A stretch of 64,000 nt of DNA from Atopsyche davidsoni (GCA_022113835.1 JAILWY010000009.1:14050001-14114000), one strand, 5' to 3'. Numbered from the stretch's first letter, positions 12,110 through 24,548 are shown. Program-made: numbers and translations. The notes: generated by a model from the letters alone, not told the origin.

Positions 12110-12340
12110 GGGGCTGCGGGGCTGCGGGGCCGCGGGGCTGCGGGGCCGCGGGGCTGCGGGGCCGCGGGGCTGCGGGGCCGCGGGGCTGCGGGGCCGCGGG
12201 GCTGCGGGGCCGCGGGGCTGCGGGGCCGCGGGGCTGCGGGGCCGCGGGGCTGCGGGGCCGCGGGGCTGCGGGGCCGCGGGGCTGCGGGGCCGCGGGGCTG
12301 CGGGGCCGCGGGGCTGCGGGGCCGCGGGGCTGCGGGGTCG
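12110..12340. repeat. homogeneous GC minisatellite, 8/16-bp unit GGGGCYGC
   Basis: GGGG runs recur at a strict 8-bp spacing from 12110 to 12337 (29 runs). The separators are GCTGC- or GCCGC-type and mostly alternate, giving a 16-bp unit GGGGCTGCGGGGCCGC. The regular G runs with 4-base loops satisfy the usual G-quadruplex pattern on the plus strand. Long open frames on both strands (Ala/Gly/Arg or Pro/Ala/Arg repeats) are by-products of the array. Confidence 0.95.
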
Positions 12341-13865
12341 CGGGCGCGCAAAGCACCCCGCAAACGACATTTCATCGCAATACTAAAAAGGGAGTTGACC
12401 TGATAAATTTTGATTTAGATTTTAAAATAACATTTGAATAATAACGCTACTTAAACGATTTACGATTGATTTGATCTGTAATTATTTTTACTTCAAACAA
12501 CTGCACGTCGATATAAATTATCGCGCTGTTTCAAAACTCATTGCTTGAAAATGTATGACTATATTTGATTGGTAAACCCAATGCTTAAGTATAAAGGTTT
12601 CTGTGTTTATTTAATGTAAATTACATATTATACTGTTTAAACTGTACTTTTCTACTGTGAAATCCTAGAATAAAATATTATTTTATAATGTAATAAAACT
12701 CAATATAAGTGATAAGTCATATCAAGGGGGCTTAGTGGTTGATTTGAAAAACCAAAAAACCACTTTTTTTTCACACACTCGTGTACTTGTGTACAGCATA
12801 CATATATTTATATACTATATAAATGTGCAACGACACCCCAAGTTAATATGTACCAAATGTACAATAACATTTTTGATTGTTTGATTAATTGATTTTTCGC
12901 AATAACCAAAAGATATTACGTTTCTCGAACTGAATACTACGATTTCACGTGTGCGTTAAAAACTCATTTTTTGTTCATAGAAAGTCTGTAATCAATCATT
13001 GTTAAAAACCAATATTTTTAGCACACTTAATTTTAAAGTAATTATTTTTTAATTGATACACCATTCTGCAAACCATTTTTTTAAAATGTAGGAATTCAAT
13101 GATGAAATAACACGAGATGTATATTACTTATATCTAACTCCATAAATTATACTGTATTATTGTTTTGTCTGTTTTCGTGTTATTTTGTCAGAATTTCGTT
13201 ATCCCAATGATTGAATTAAACTTCTACGAATGAGATTTTTTTTCAACGTTTCCTATTAATAAAAACGAATAGTTGCAGGTCAGAGACAAATCACTGCAGC
13301 GGGGTTCGATTTACTTGATTCCTCGTCCATTAATGCGTGTCGCCATTAGACGAGTGGTTGATTTTCAAAATATTATTATTATTAGATTGGTATTTGTGAA
13401 TCGTTTTATAATCTGAATTGTTGTCTCTTTTTGACTTGCAGAATTCAATAAAATTATAACGATTGTACTCTTACAGTAAAAATTAAAAATAATCTTATAT
13501 ATTTTTTATTCATGAAATATTTTTGTAATTTTCTACATTTTTTGTTGTTTTATGTTACTAGGTTTGACAACTTCATATATTAGGATTTTTAAACAGAAAT
13601 CTTTTTTTACTCCGTTTCTTTGTTTGAAAAAGGCAACACAGGAAGTTGACGATACAAGTCACATAAATTTTTTTTTTAAAAAAAAGTGTCTTAACAAAAT
13701 TTCATGAAGTACTTTTTGACAAGAATATAAAAAAAAACGATAAAATTATATTTTATGTTAATCATTACAAACGGCAGCATCTCGATGTAGGGTTTTAGGA
13801 TTCCACTTATTGGAGGAAGGAAGGTGAGGTTGGGCGGGGTGAGGCGATGTGAGGCGCGGTGTGGT

Positions 13866-13955
13866 GTGGTGAGGTGAGGTGAGGTGAGGTGAGGTGAGGT
13901 GAGGTGAGGTGAGGTGAGGTGAGGTGAGGTGAGGTGAGGTGAGGTGAGGTGAGGT
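13866..13955. repeat. (GGTGA)n pentanucleotide array
   Basis: About 17 uninterrupted GGTGA units within a GC-rich island (13815-14110). The minus-strand frame across it (LTSPH repeats) is an artefact. The unit is not the insect telomere repeat TTAGG. Confidence 0.95.
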
Positions 13956-14652
13956 CAGGCCGCGGCAGTAGCGGACCACCCGCGTGGCCGGCCGCGCATT
14001 AGCGCCGCGCCCGCGGACACGCGCCAGGCCGCGGCCCTGCCGGTCCACCTCCATCGTCTCTGCGGGGCTCATCTCGAAGCGTGGTGCGGTGCATGCCAAA
14101 TAAGACGCGTTGCACATTTTTGTCACAAAAATATTTATCGTCATTAATACAAAAAGTCATAATTGGTGCGTAGTTTCAATCTACTGCACATTCATTAATC
14201 TCAACTTAACAACATCTATCATCTCCTGGGAGACAGATTGACAAATATAATGACTAAATGGCAATAAATTACGCCACATGGACAATGGAAAAAGCTTAGT
14301 ATGATGTTGATTCTATCAATTGTTACATTTAAATCACAAGCCAGTAAAGGAAAATACATTTTTCAAATTTTTAAAAATATTTCAATACTGCAGGGATCCT
14401 CATTTCGGTGAAATCATTTAGTAATCGCATAAAAACGGCACAAAATACCTAGTGGCCATTTGTTGTTGCATTTTTTTGTGTTGCGACGCATGTAGAGGGC
14501 TTGACAGCGGAATCCCAGTAAACATAGATCCACCCTGTATAGCTAGTGCGAAGCCTTGCGGATGATCCTAGATTTGGAATAAGGCATATTTATATGCAGT
14601 GTATAAACTACATGCACAAATTTAAAACCCACCACACGCCACTGGTACTAAC

Positions 14653-14791
14653 GAGGGATGCCTCAGTTAAGTTAAAACTCATTGAATGCTAAAAAACGCA
14701 TTCTTATTGGACAAATCGGTTTAATTTTTTTTTTATTTTAGTTTTAGAATATCGATTTCTTTAAAGTATCGACGCATTGCTAGCATCCCTG
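14653..14791. mobile_element. short hAT-like MITE (tentative)
   Basis: GAGGGATGC at the left and GCATCCCTG at the right form a terminal inverted repeat around about 140 bp of AT-rich DNA. CAGGGATGC-type ends are typical of hAT MITEs. I do not see a clean 8-bp duplication, so the borders are provisional. Confidence 0.35.
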
Positions 14792-14932
14792 CACATGTTT
14801 ATACAAGCGCTGCGTGTATTACCGACGCTAAAGAGTGTCATTTGCATGGGAATATCCACCGGGAACGATATGAGCACGATGCATCATTATTGAATCTCCA
14901 TCCGCCCCGCTCGGACACCGCCTGCCTATAAA

Positions 14933-14951
14933 TGATGCAATTATTGCATCA
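14933..14951. promoter_or_regulatory. inverted pair of C/EBP-ATF composite sites
   Basis: TGATGCAA, TTA, TTGCATCA is a perfect inverted repeat. TGATGCAAT is the known C/EBP-ATF response element (CARE) bound by ATF4 with C/EBP partners, and here two copies face each other. It sits in a GC-rich island that also holds an ATTTGCAT octamer about 90 bp upstream. Function is inferred from motif only. Confidence 0.35.
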
Positions 14952-16504
14952 ATCGGGGTCAATCCATTCTTCCAAAATCACAAAACCGGTATGAAGTCAT
15001 ATGAGTTTCTTATTGAGATTAACAAAAAAAAAATACTTTTGGCTTTTGAGTGTGACTTTTGTCGTAGCCAACATTGTGACTAAAAATCAAATATTAAATA
15101 ATGTTTAAATAAGTCAGCGTACTATGTGCACTGTGTGAAAAATGACATTTATATATTATATATTGGTCGTTACTTTTGAGTTAACTAGACCCGATAAGAA
15201 AATGCAGACACTGCTCTGAGACAGCAGCCAATCAATTCTCTTATCCACCGATCAATAACTGAGCCGCTCCAGCGGGCAGCGCGGCTCGACCGGCGGGTAG
15301 TTACATCGATAATTCTAGTTTATTAATTTTATAGACAATGCTTAATATAATGTAATGAATTTATCATACTATATACACAGAAATCTCATTACATTACAGT
15401 GTAATTCAAATATTTGCACGAATATGTTTTGCGTCTTACTCTATATTTAAGTATACTTTGTGTGAAAAATTGGAGCATTTCATACAATACAACCAGATTT
15501 ATAAATTATTATGCACATCATTGATAATTTGGCAAATTTGTACCGTAATTTTTTTATCTGTATGTATAAACTGTGAACGACTAAAAATAATTATTATTCT
15601 CGGCTCATATTCAAGGGGAATTAAACGATTTTTTTAATGCTAAAATTGACGCGCTTATAAAATGTGACCTAAGAAAATATTTGAATTAATATACCCGAGT
15701 TGACATTTAAATGGAATGTATATTTTTTTGTACTTGGTGTGATAAAATTAAACATTAATAATAAGAATATGGTAAGATTTTACCATTTATTTTTTTCTAC
15801 AAGGTAGACTCCACACTTCTGATAAATAAAGCCGGCATCCACAGTCCCGGCGAACCGTATCAGGATAATGGATCCACTGCAATGAAAACTAATTACCGGC
15901 AGCTGACAGGCCGCTGCTCCTATTTGCGTAGCAACTTGCAGTTTTGCTTTCCATTCTGTCCAAACAAATGCGTCGATTAGCAACAATCAGAGATGACGGA
16001 TGAATAGTCGGAGATAGCGAGCCGCGGGCGCGCGTGAGGGCCGCCACCATTAATGCCGTTTGCGGAAGGCATTAAGAGGGCTACTTTTTCAAAAATTCCG
16101 TTTTCATTCACCAACCCGGACACCAGAGGTCTCTAGCGTAGCTTTCAATTGGAAACTGAATGACAGTTCTAGTTGGACTAAGTTTTGTTATTTATGGTCA
16201 ATTATCAAAGAAGAATTTTTTTTTTTTAATATTTAATAAATTTATATTGTTGATTTTTCTTTTCAAATATTCAAAAAGGAATAAATATTTATAAACATTT
16301 TAAAATAATTATTGTCATATTTAACTTATTGAAATTATGCTATAAAGCCACATTTCCATGGGATTTTTTTGTAAACTTTGCGTGAATAAGCGATTCAGTT
16401 AAATTGAAATAAATCGACCACTACTTTACTTTTTTACAAAAAAAAATTCCAAACAAGAAATATAAATATTCACACTGATGTCAAAATCCGTTGTTGGTCC
16501 CATA

Positions 16505-16632
16505 AAGTCCAAGAAAGTCCCATATTTGAGTTTTTTGATCATTTTCTCGTACCTTTTGCGAAAAATCGAATGCACCAACCAAAAAAATTTAAATGCAAAA
16601 AGTTAGATAAATCCCTTCTTCCAAACGGAAGC
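16505..16632 (-). repeat. dispersed repeat family R1, copy A
   Basis: Read on the minus strand this matches copy B at 18629-18793: an ATCTAACTTTTTGCAT block, then GTGCA(T/G)TCGATTTTTCGCAAAA, then a GAAAATGATCAAAAAACTC block. A third diverged copy lies inside the hAT element at 20209-20749. The family may be internal sequence of that element type. Confidence 0.65.
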
Positions 16633-16711
16633 TTTTTTTTATTTCTAATAAATACTCAATACTCTAAAAAAATCAGTTTTCAACATACAAAAATAAAGTG
16701 ACATAATACAT

Positions 16712-16835
16712 ATATAAATATATATATATATATAATATATATATGTATATATACACGCATATATATATATACATATATATATATACTTATATGTATGTAT
16801 GTATATATATATATATATATATATATTTATTTAGA
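16712..16835. repeat. TA-rich microsatellite
   Basis: Interrupted (TA)n and TATG runs. No other content. Confidence 0.9.
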
Positions 16836-16981
16836 CATATGTATGTAAATTATAATAAAAAGGCCCAAATATATATAATGAAAACACACATCTCACCAAA
16901 AACATTTATTTATTATTAATTGAACAAATATATGACACTGGACAGAAATCTGAACATTATACAGGTTATTTCTTTTCTTCT

Positions 16982-17257
16982 TCATCCAGTGCCTCTCTTC
17001 ATTGGAGGCTTAGTAATGTGCAATTGTCCTTGTACTTGAAAATACCATTCGTGGTGGACGTTTATAGTAATATTCTGTTTTTTATCTATTTTCCAAAATT
17101 TTAATTTTTTGTTGAGAATTGCTTCTTCAACACTTGTTCCCGATATTGATAGTGGATATTTTACTTCCACAATTTTATCACCACTAATTCCATCAGGTGT
17201 TGACGATCTATCAAAGGGACACAATTCTAAAAAAAGAAGGAATTTACTAACTGACAA
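16982..17257 (-). pseudogene. decayed fragment of a YqaJ-type (lambda-exonuclease-like) nuclease
   Basis: A minus-strand frame reads through the signature region of the YqaJ/lambda-exonuclease family of PD-(D/E)XK nucleases: a PDG motif, an E-V-K triad about a dozen residues later (KIVEVKYP), then a WYFQVQGQLHIT block typical of the family. It stops soon after that block, before the usual C-terminal part, and I find no matching upstream exons. Proteins of this type are common in insect genomes as multi-copy, mobile-element-associated genes. The piece is about 90 residues, so I read it as a relic, with moderate confidence in the family and low confidence in any function. Confidence 0.55.
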
Positions 17258-18628
17258 GATGATTATTCACGACAGTTTTCTTATTTTTCCTCCAATCGAT
17301 TGATTTACAAGACACTAGTAATATATAAAATAAATTTACTCGTTTCGCTTTTGGATTCTTAGTATGTATATGAAAGCGAGTATTTTCTTGGCATTTTGAA
17401 TTTTGTCACAAACTGTCCGTCGCCACTGTACATGCAATTATGAATTTTTAGGTTAGACTTCGTTATGATCTCACGACCAATGACTGTTAGACCAGGCATC
17501 CTCAACCTCCAGCCCGAAACACGTATTCCAAAGTGAAATATGCAAGAAATGTATATAGAAATCGACTTACTGATTCTCACCTTGATAACGTATTGAGAGT
17601 AGTGTGTAGCAATTATAAACCCGATTTTTCTAAAATAAAAAAGTTTTATCTCAATATCACACTAAATTTGAAATAGGCGTTTGGATATATTTAGGTTTTA
17701 AAGATTAAGATTTAATACATGGGAAATAAGTGTAAAACCAAGTCCCCACTAACTAATTGCCTGAAAAAAGCCATTACTCAAAAATATTGCATGTGTGACT
17801 TGTAAGAAAAAAAATGTTGAGTATCACTGGGTCGGGTATTACGGTCGCAAATTGCTCCTGTGTCGAAATTGTCATTTGTACAAAGTAGCTATGTTGCCAA
17901 ATTGACATCTTAGAGAGAGACATGCTTTCAATGCAATGTTGCCAATACTAACAACGACAAACGAGCACAGTAGCCTAAGCTGTCATCTGCTCCGTTCTCT
18001 ATGGATCAAGCATGGCTGACCACGTCACAAATATTCTAAGTAGATTTTTAAATAAAATACATTTTTGTATTTTACTCGCAAAATACGCACAAATTTAATA
18101 CAATTAATGTTTAAAAAGTGACATGATGAGCTTAAATATCTTTTTTAATAGATGTCAAGCCTTGTACAGCGATAAATCAACCAATAACGATTTTTAAATA
18201 CCGAGAAACGAATTGGCGTCATGCTCGCTTGGAGGCTATCTCCGTTCTGACAGAAATAGAGGACCGTTTTACCTGGAGAAATCGTGTCATTTGATTTATT
18301 TAATTCTTAGTTTATTATTCTATTGATAGAGTTGATTTTCTTACAGAGTATTAAAAAAATATTAAATTATATTTATCTATTTTTTATTATTTAATTAACG
18401 TCCATTTTCAGGGTAAAATAAAATCTTGAAGATGTTGAAAAATTGGATAAAATGACGACTTTTTAAAACCAAAGTTTGATAAAGATTTTTTTTTTTTTAA
18501 TTTTTAAATTAATAAGGCGCACATGGTTTATATTTAATCTTTTAATTCCAATTGAAAAAAAGACTTTTAAATGTTAAGGATTCTTGGAAAATGTACCGGA
18601 CGAATCTCACAATTCCTACACTTCAATC

Positions 18629-18793
18629 GGAAAAACACACATTTATCATATTAATAGTAAATTTATAAGGAATAAAAATATATTGTGTTCGGAAGAAAGA
18701 ATGTATCTAACTTTTTGCATTAAAATTTTTTTGATTAGTGCAGTCGATTTTTCGCAAAATCGACCTGAAAATGATCAAAAAAACTCGAGAAGT
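18629..18793 (+). repeat. dispersed repeat family R1, copy B
   Basis: Matches copy A (minus strand, 16505-16632) and the interior of the hAT element (about 20319-20481). Shared landmarks are an AACACACATTTATCA block, GAATGTATCTAA and GTGCAGTCGATTTTTCGCAAAA. The 76-codon frame here is part of the repeat and not a gene. Confidence 0.65.
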
Positions 18794-20200
18794 GGGACTT
18801 GGCCCTTAATGTAAATGATCAGATAATTAATAATGACAATTAAATATTTCTCATATTTTCTTACGAGACAGGTACATTCAACATGTTTGGGGACATTATT
18901 TCTTACAATACCACGAAAAAGTCTTAATCCGAAGCTTGCTAATTCATCTGGTAACGACTCAGATGAATAAGCATATTATTTGTCATACAGGTACTCTTTT
19001 AATTTTTTATACGTACAAGTGTTGTAAATATTAACTAATACGAAAATCTATCATACCAATGAGTACTAGCTGATTCTAAAATAAAAAATGAAGTTTTCCG
19101 GATCATAGATTTTTTTTAATCATACCTGGTTACACGTCCGGCCCTGTTTTATCAGTTGTTATTTGCATGGCGCTACAAGCTATTCGGTTGGATGGGTAAG
19201 TGGGTAAAAATAGGCACTATCGGCTGCCCAATGAAATCGCCTCAGGGAGGGTGCAAGTCCCCTTCCTTCAGGTCGGCTGGATATTCAATTCGCTACCATT
19301 AACTGCAATCAGGCCCGTACTGGGCGCACGCACCTCCTGCCCAGGGGCGCACCGGCCCGCCGAGGCACGACAACGCGTAATTATGCTATTTAATTAATGG
19401 TCTGCAGAAAGTCATGTCCACTTTGCAATACACTAATTACAAGTGCACTTTAAAATGTTTTATTTTGCGTTTTATTTACCCATCAAGACAAGCGGTAAAA
19501 GAAACCAAAGTAGCCCTGGACTTCAGTATGGAACTTAATAGCTTATTTCACACTAGAAAGGAGAAAAACATAAAAAGCTTTTAATGTGGATTTTAAATAT
19601 TTGTTTAGATAATTTCTTTGAATTTTAAATATTTTTTAAAAATTTATCACAAAAACTTCACTCAGATTTGCCTACTTCGAAAGACATTACATAAATGATA
19701 TTGTATAACCAAATTGAACTTCCATATATTTTAATAAGTATTCTCCTCTGAAATTATTAGAACATGTTTTATTTAGTTAATTTTAAGTGGCATATTACAA
19801 TCAAAATTGATATTTCAGGTTTGGTCGTAAAAATACTACACGAAATAGATCAAAAGCGTAATTGTAATTTACAATAGACAAATGACATAAAATTTGATTA
19901 ATAAATTAATAGTACACATAAAATATTAATTAAATATGTAGATATGTTGCAGGAGATTAGGACCAGCCGGCAGTGCCCGCGGCCCGCGCTGATCGCCCCT
20001 CGATGCTGATCATCAACTTGACAAATAACAAACGGCAACGCGAACTGGTTCCGCTGGAACGGACCCGCTTTGCATACCCCAGAGCTTTCGTTCAGTTCAC
20101 TAGTAAATTATTGTTTTTTTTTGTACGTGGCGTTTCCAAAGTTATGACATAACAGACGAAAACATGAAACTGGTTTCATTGCACTGGCCACGTTTAGATA

Positions 20201-20757
20201 CCCTAGAGCAGGGAGCCCCAACCTTTTTGCACCCATGAGCACATTCTAGAATGCCAGTCGGGCGGCGGGCACCATTTATTTATACATATTTATCATATAT
20301 TATAAAAACACAACACATGAGAAAACACATATTTATCACATTAAAAATAAATTTATAAGAAATAAAAAGAAATGTCAGTTGAAAAAAGAATGTATCTAAT
20401 TTTTAGAATTTAAATTTTTTCTATTGGTGCAGTAGATTTTTCACAAAATATTTTCTAAAATTATCAAAAAATCTCTAAAATGGACCCACCAAAGATATCA
20501 GCCCCCATGCTTTTTCAACAGGCTTATTTATACCTTTATGATTTTCTGAAAATAATTATTATTTTGAAAATTATTACGATATCATTATTTTCGCTCACAT
20601 TTCTCTGTTTAATTACTAAATACTATTTTTTTTCATAACATTTTATCGTAAAATTAAATAATTTTTTGTCGTGGTCGCACAGTGGCGGGCACACGTAAAA
20701 TGGTCGGCGGGCGCCATGGTGCCCGCGGGCATAGGGTCGAGGACCACTACCCTAGAG
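20201..20757. mobile_element. non-autonomous hAT element with 8-bp target duplication
   Basis: CCCTAGAG occurs directly before the element (20201-20208) and directly after it (20750-20757), the 8-bp duplication typical of hAT. The element is 20209-20749 (541 bp). Its left end CAGGGAGCCCCAACC and right end, on the other strand, TAGTGGTCCTCGACC, are diverged forms of the common hAT end CAGNGGTYCYCAACC. GGGCACCAT-type motifs follow inside both ends. The body is AT-rich, holds a diverged copy of repeat family R1, and has no transposase. Confidence 0.85.
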
Positions 20758-21297
20758 CTTCCCTTCAACGCATTCAGTAAATGATAAGATTTCAAATGTG
20801 CAATGCCTTAAAAGTTTTTTTAATGGTTTGATGGTGTGATGGTGTGGCTCTCAAGACGCTACGCATTTCATCACCAATAGATTATATGGGTCATGGCCAA
20901 CTCTTTGTAACCCTCCTCTTTGTACCGCGACAAGTATTCAGAATAATCTCGGACATGTGGCAGATGGTAAGTCCAACTCGGCCAGGACGATCGTGTCACG
21001 CTGAGGACCACCGACACCTCCCATGCTGCAGACATGGCAGCCCGCGGGCGCTGGCGTGCCCCAGGGACACTATCAGATAATGCTTCCAATCAGACAAATT
21101 ACAGACCTCGCGTGGGTCCGATCGTTTTATTTATCCTAGTCGGAAGGGCACACTTGCGAGGGCAGCGTGTCCGCTTACCTTCTCCAAAAGCCTGAGTATA
21201 CCGACGCGCATCTCGGTCAACTCACTTTATTGTTATTTTTGTATGCTGTACAAAAAAATTATCGGAAATGGTTGGTTATTTAAAAATATTTTCTGTG

Positions 21298-21330
21298 GGT
21301 TGGCGAATCGTGTGACTGGATTCGCCAACC
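21298..21330. repeat. 12-bp perfect inverted repeat related to the palindrome family
   Basis: GGTTGGCGAATC at 21298-21309 and its exact complement at 21319-21330, with a 9-base loop. It is followed by TTTATCAAACGTA. GGTTGGCGAA and TTATCAAAC are also landmarks of the 26128-26320 palindrome, so this is probably a truncated relative. Confidence 0.6.
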
Positions 21331-22493
21331 TTTATCAAACGTACTGAGGATTTGTAAATAACATGTAAGCAAGTTAACAATTGTTTAAGGGGAGGTATTG
21401 GAGAGGAGAGATGTGATGATTGGTTAGGTGGTAATTTAATTAATTACATTATTGGGTTTTAACACACTTGGGAATCAATAGCTCAATGAAATTTTATTGT
21501 AATTATACACAAATTTTTATTTCAGAAAACATAAATTTAAAGTTACATAGTTACCTTTTTGATGGTTTGTCATTATCCGCATACACCGTTTGTGCTTATA
21601 CGCTTCTAATCTTTCATTATATTTGCTGCCTATCAAGTAAGTAAAAAATTCTTGATTTTCAACAAATCCAATTTTTCAGATTTCCAATATCATATCATAA
21701 ATACGTGCTTGAGCATAGATAAAAATTGTTAATCGGTTCTGCATAAATTTAATAACAAAATAAATAATAATTAAAAACCACGGATTCTATCGGATAAATA
21801 CGACACGGATAGGAAAATAAACTTTGTTACCAGCTCATCTTTTAAATTTGCCTAGGGAGATATCGGTTTGCTAACAAATCATTCGTTTAATATACATTAT
21901 CAAAAACCGTTTTTATTCATAGCACGTACCTCTTCAAATGGTTTCTAAGAATTCATGGATGCGTGTCTAGAGAGAGACTGAGTCTCAGCCGGAAATGTCC
22001 GACGGGTCTGCGCGACTTCACGCGCAAAGGTGATGCCGTCAACTGCACACGTACAGTGGAGAATGCATTTCGCAGGGAATTAATTAATACTACCTACATT
22101 ATAAGCCATAAATAATACTGACGCCACTACATGCAATGCTTTCCAATGATGCGAAATTACATTTTTATTATTATTTAAAAAATAGACACGGGAAAAGAAA
22201 AAAAGGAAATTTCTTGAAGTTGTAGAAATTGTTACCTACTAGGTAGTAAATTGCACTATCATCGATAGCAAATAAGTAAGAAAAATCGAGTTTTATAAAA
22301 TCCGTATTTATTACTAATACCCAGTGTACTACATTTTAGGCAATCAATTTACCCAATAAGTTGCAAGTAAAATCCTCAACACTTCTTTGACCTTTGGATA
22401 AGCATTTAGCCAGCATGTATGCGACCGATATAAAACTAAACGGAGGTACAGAGCTTTCACACGATTCTGATTCTGAGAGATCGAAAGAACCGC

Positions 22494-22528
22494 GAGGCCT
22501 CGGTGGGGGTTCGATCCCCCCTGGCCTC
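22494..22528 (+). other. tRNA-like minihelix (acceptor plus T arm)
   Basis: GAGGCC (22494-22499) pairs with GGCCTC (22523-22528). Between them lies a perfect T arm: GGGGG, TTCGATC loop, CCCCC. The sequence GGTTCGATCC is a consensus Pol III B box. D and anticodon arms are missing, so it is not a functional tRNA. A tRNA-derived SINE remnant or a deleted tRNA pseudogene are possible. Confidence 0.4.
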
Positions 22529-22789
22529 AAAAATGTTTTCAAAACCATTTATAGATTACAAAATTGCATTGCACTATTGTCATAAAACCCCCCTCTATTC
22601 GGTCTGTCGATTTGCTTCTCGATGATGAAATATAAATGTACTCAATGCTAACATTAATTTAATCTCAAAAAATATCGCAAAAACAGAGCGTAGGTAGATC
22701 AAACTAATGATTTAAAAAAAAAAATTATTGCATGTGGGCTTCTCGATTATAGTACAAGTAATTTTAATGATGATTATTTTGATGTAATT

Positions 22790-23060
22790 ACTCGTGCCGC
22801 GTGTGGGTGTCCCGGCAAAAGCTCTCCGTCTGAAAGAATCGTTCGCTTCTCGAGTATTGATATCTGCACGGTAACGCGCTGCGGCGGCCGGACGGGGACC
22901 AGGAGGTTCAGTCATCTTATTATTGGTCGGCACTCCGGCGACCGGGAACGGCAACTTTTGTAAATTACGACGGCCTCTTGGGTGGTCCCGCGTGCAGTCT
23001 GCAGCCTCCAGCCCCCAGCCTCCAGCCTCCAGCGCAACCGCACCGAGAATATGCTCCACG
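22790..23060. other. GC-rich island
   Basis: A GC-rich, CpG-bearing block with a CCTCCAGCC(C) short repeat near 23005-23032. The overlapping 115-codon minus-strand frame has no domain. It is possibly regulatory. Confidence 0.25.
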
Positions 23061-23999
23061 CACTAATAATCATTTCATGTTTTGTATGTTACGGGGCGAT
23101 CATCCAAATTGTATTTTCTGGGTGTTTTAAGTATGCGGTATATGAAGTACTCAATTGAGACTTAAATTTTACACGTTAAATACCAAAAAAACGTAGGTAT
23201 GCACATAGGAAATATATTTTGATATTGAGTTTTTTTTTAAATATTTATTCACAAAATTGACTAAAATTTTATCAAATGAGTATTCAACTCGATTGAATTT
23301 CCCTATAGGATACCATCCAACCGATTTATAAGATTAATACATAAAACAAAAAGGAGTCACGCCATCTAACACGGGGGCAGCCATCGCAATTAAAATCAGC
23401 TTACCTGGCGCGCGTCAAGTGCTCCATTCTTTCAGGCGGGCGGTCTCCTCCCGCGACAAGCTGCCATGTCGGTGCCAATCTGCGCGGGGTCCCCATGATT
23501 GTTACTAAAATCCCGTAATTATTAAAAAATGAGAAAAAAATCAATACCTCTACAGACTGCTTTGTCTATTTAAATGATTTTTTTTATTGCATGTTTATCT
23601 CATTTTGATAAAAGTACTAACAATTTAATTTCGTATTATTGTATTTAATAGTTTGATTCAATCCCCGCCGTTGCGAGCTATATAAAATTTGTATATCTAC
23701 ATAAATAGTCCATTGGCACTCGCCCATGTTTTTATATGTTAAATATCACCAGACTGTTTGGAAAATGGATGCGTATTAAATTATTTCTGAACTTATATGT
23801 TTTATTTGAATCAATACGTATCGAAATTACAAAATCGGTAAGTTTTCCGCTATTGAATCATAAATCCAGTACTTATATAAAAAAAATCTAAAATCAAACA
23901 ATCGATATTGAAGTTTTGGTAAAATAAGTTAGACTCACAGGTTTGGCAAAAGTGGTTTTGTTTTGTAATACCTAAAGTACTATAAACTTACCATCAAAC

Positions 24000-24330
24000 A
24001 TATGAGCGCGTGGTCACCCTGTGGGGCGGCGGTCTGGCCGAGCACTGCGGAGATTACGTGCTCGTAGATAAAGTGTATCATTTTATAGAGTAATTAATTA
24101 GGGAGGAGCGGCGCACCGAATCGCGGTTTATTTTTTAATCAAAGCTCTCGAGCCGCGCGCCATTCAGGAACTCGTATTTATGTACGATTTCATCAGACCG
24201 AATAACCACCAAAAGGCCTCAGCGGCCTCCGTCTCCCCTTAATATTTCCGAGTCGGCGAAGTCAACCTGTTTTCATTCTTATTGACTTTTCGTGGTTCGG
24301 GAGAGAAACCGCGAAACGAAGCCGTGAATG
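24000..24330. other. GC-rich island with homeodomain-type motifs
   Basis: GC-rich block containing ATTAATTAGG and TTTTTAATCAAAG between CpG-rich pieces, a pattern common in conserved enhancers. I see no coding signal. The reading rests on composition and motifs. Confidence 0.3.
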
Positions 24331-24548
24331 AAATTCAGGCAGTCGTCTGCACTTTATCGAGGTTTACCGGAGTTTTGCAGTGTCTTGAAATTTAATTTGA
24401 CTTTTCTCCTGATGCTTGGGAAAGGTCATTCAGAAGGAACATCACCACGACAAAATAACGCATCGGGCAGTCATTTGCTTAGACGCCGTAGTTCGCCTTT
24501 CAGTTTATGATTATACGATCTGTGTATTTGTTACCCATATAATAAGAG

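Noticed and set aside
11897..12386. Overlapping frames of 102-157 codons on both strands
   Set aside because: All are the GGGGCYGC minisatellite read in different phases; no domain and no splice context.
13866..13955. Telomere-like repeat
   Set aside because: The unit is GGTGA and not TTAGG, and the array is short and internal.
2905..14110. CRISPR array
   Set aside because: Tandem units have no unique spacers, and the genome is eukaryotic.
13758..14144. 128-codon minus-strand frame with LTSPH repeats
   Set aside because: Encoded by the (GGTGA)n array and a GC-rich flank.
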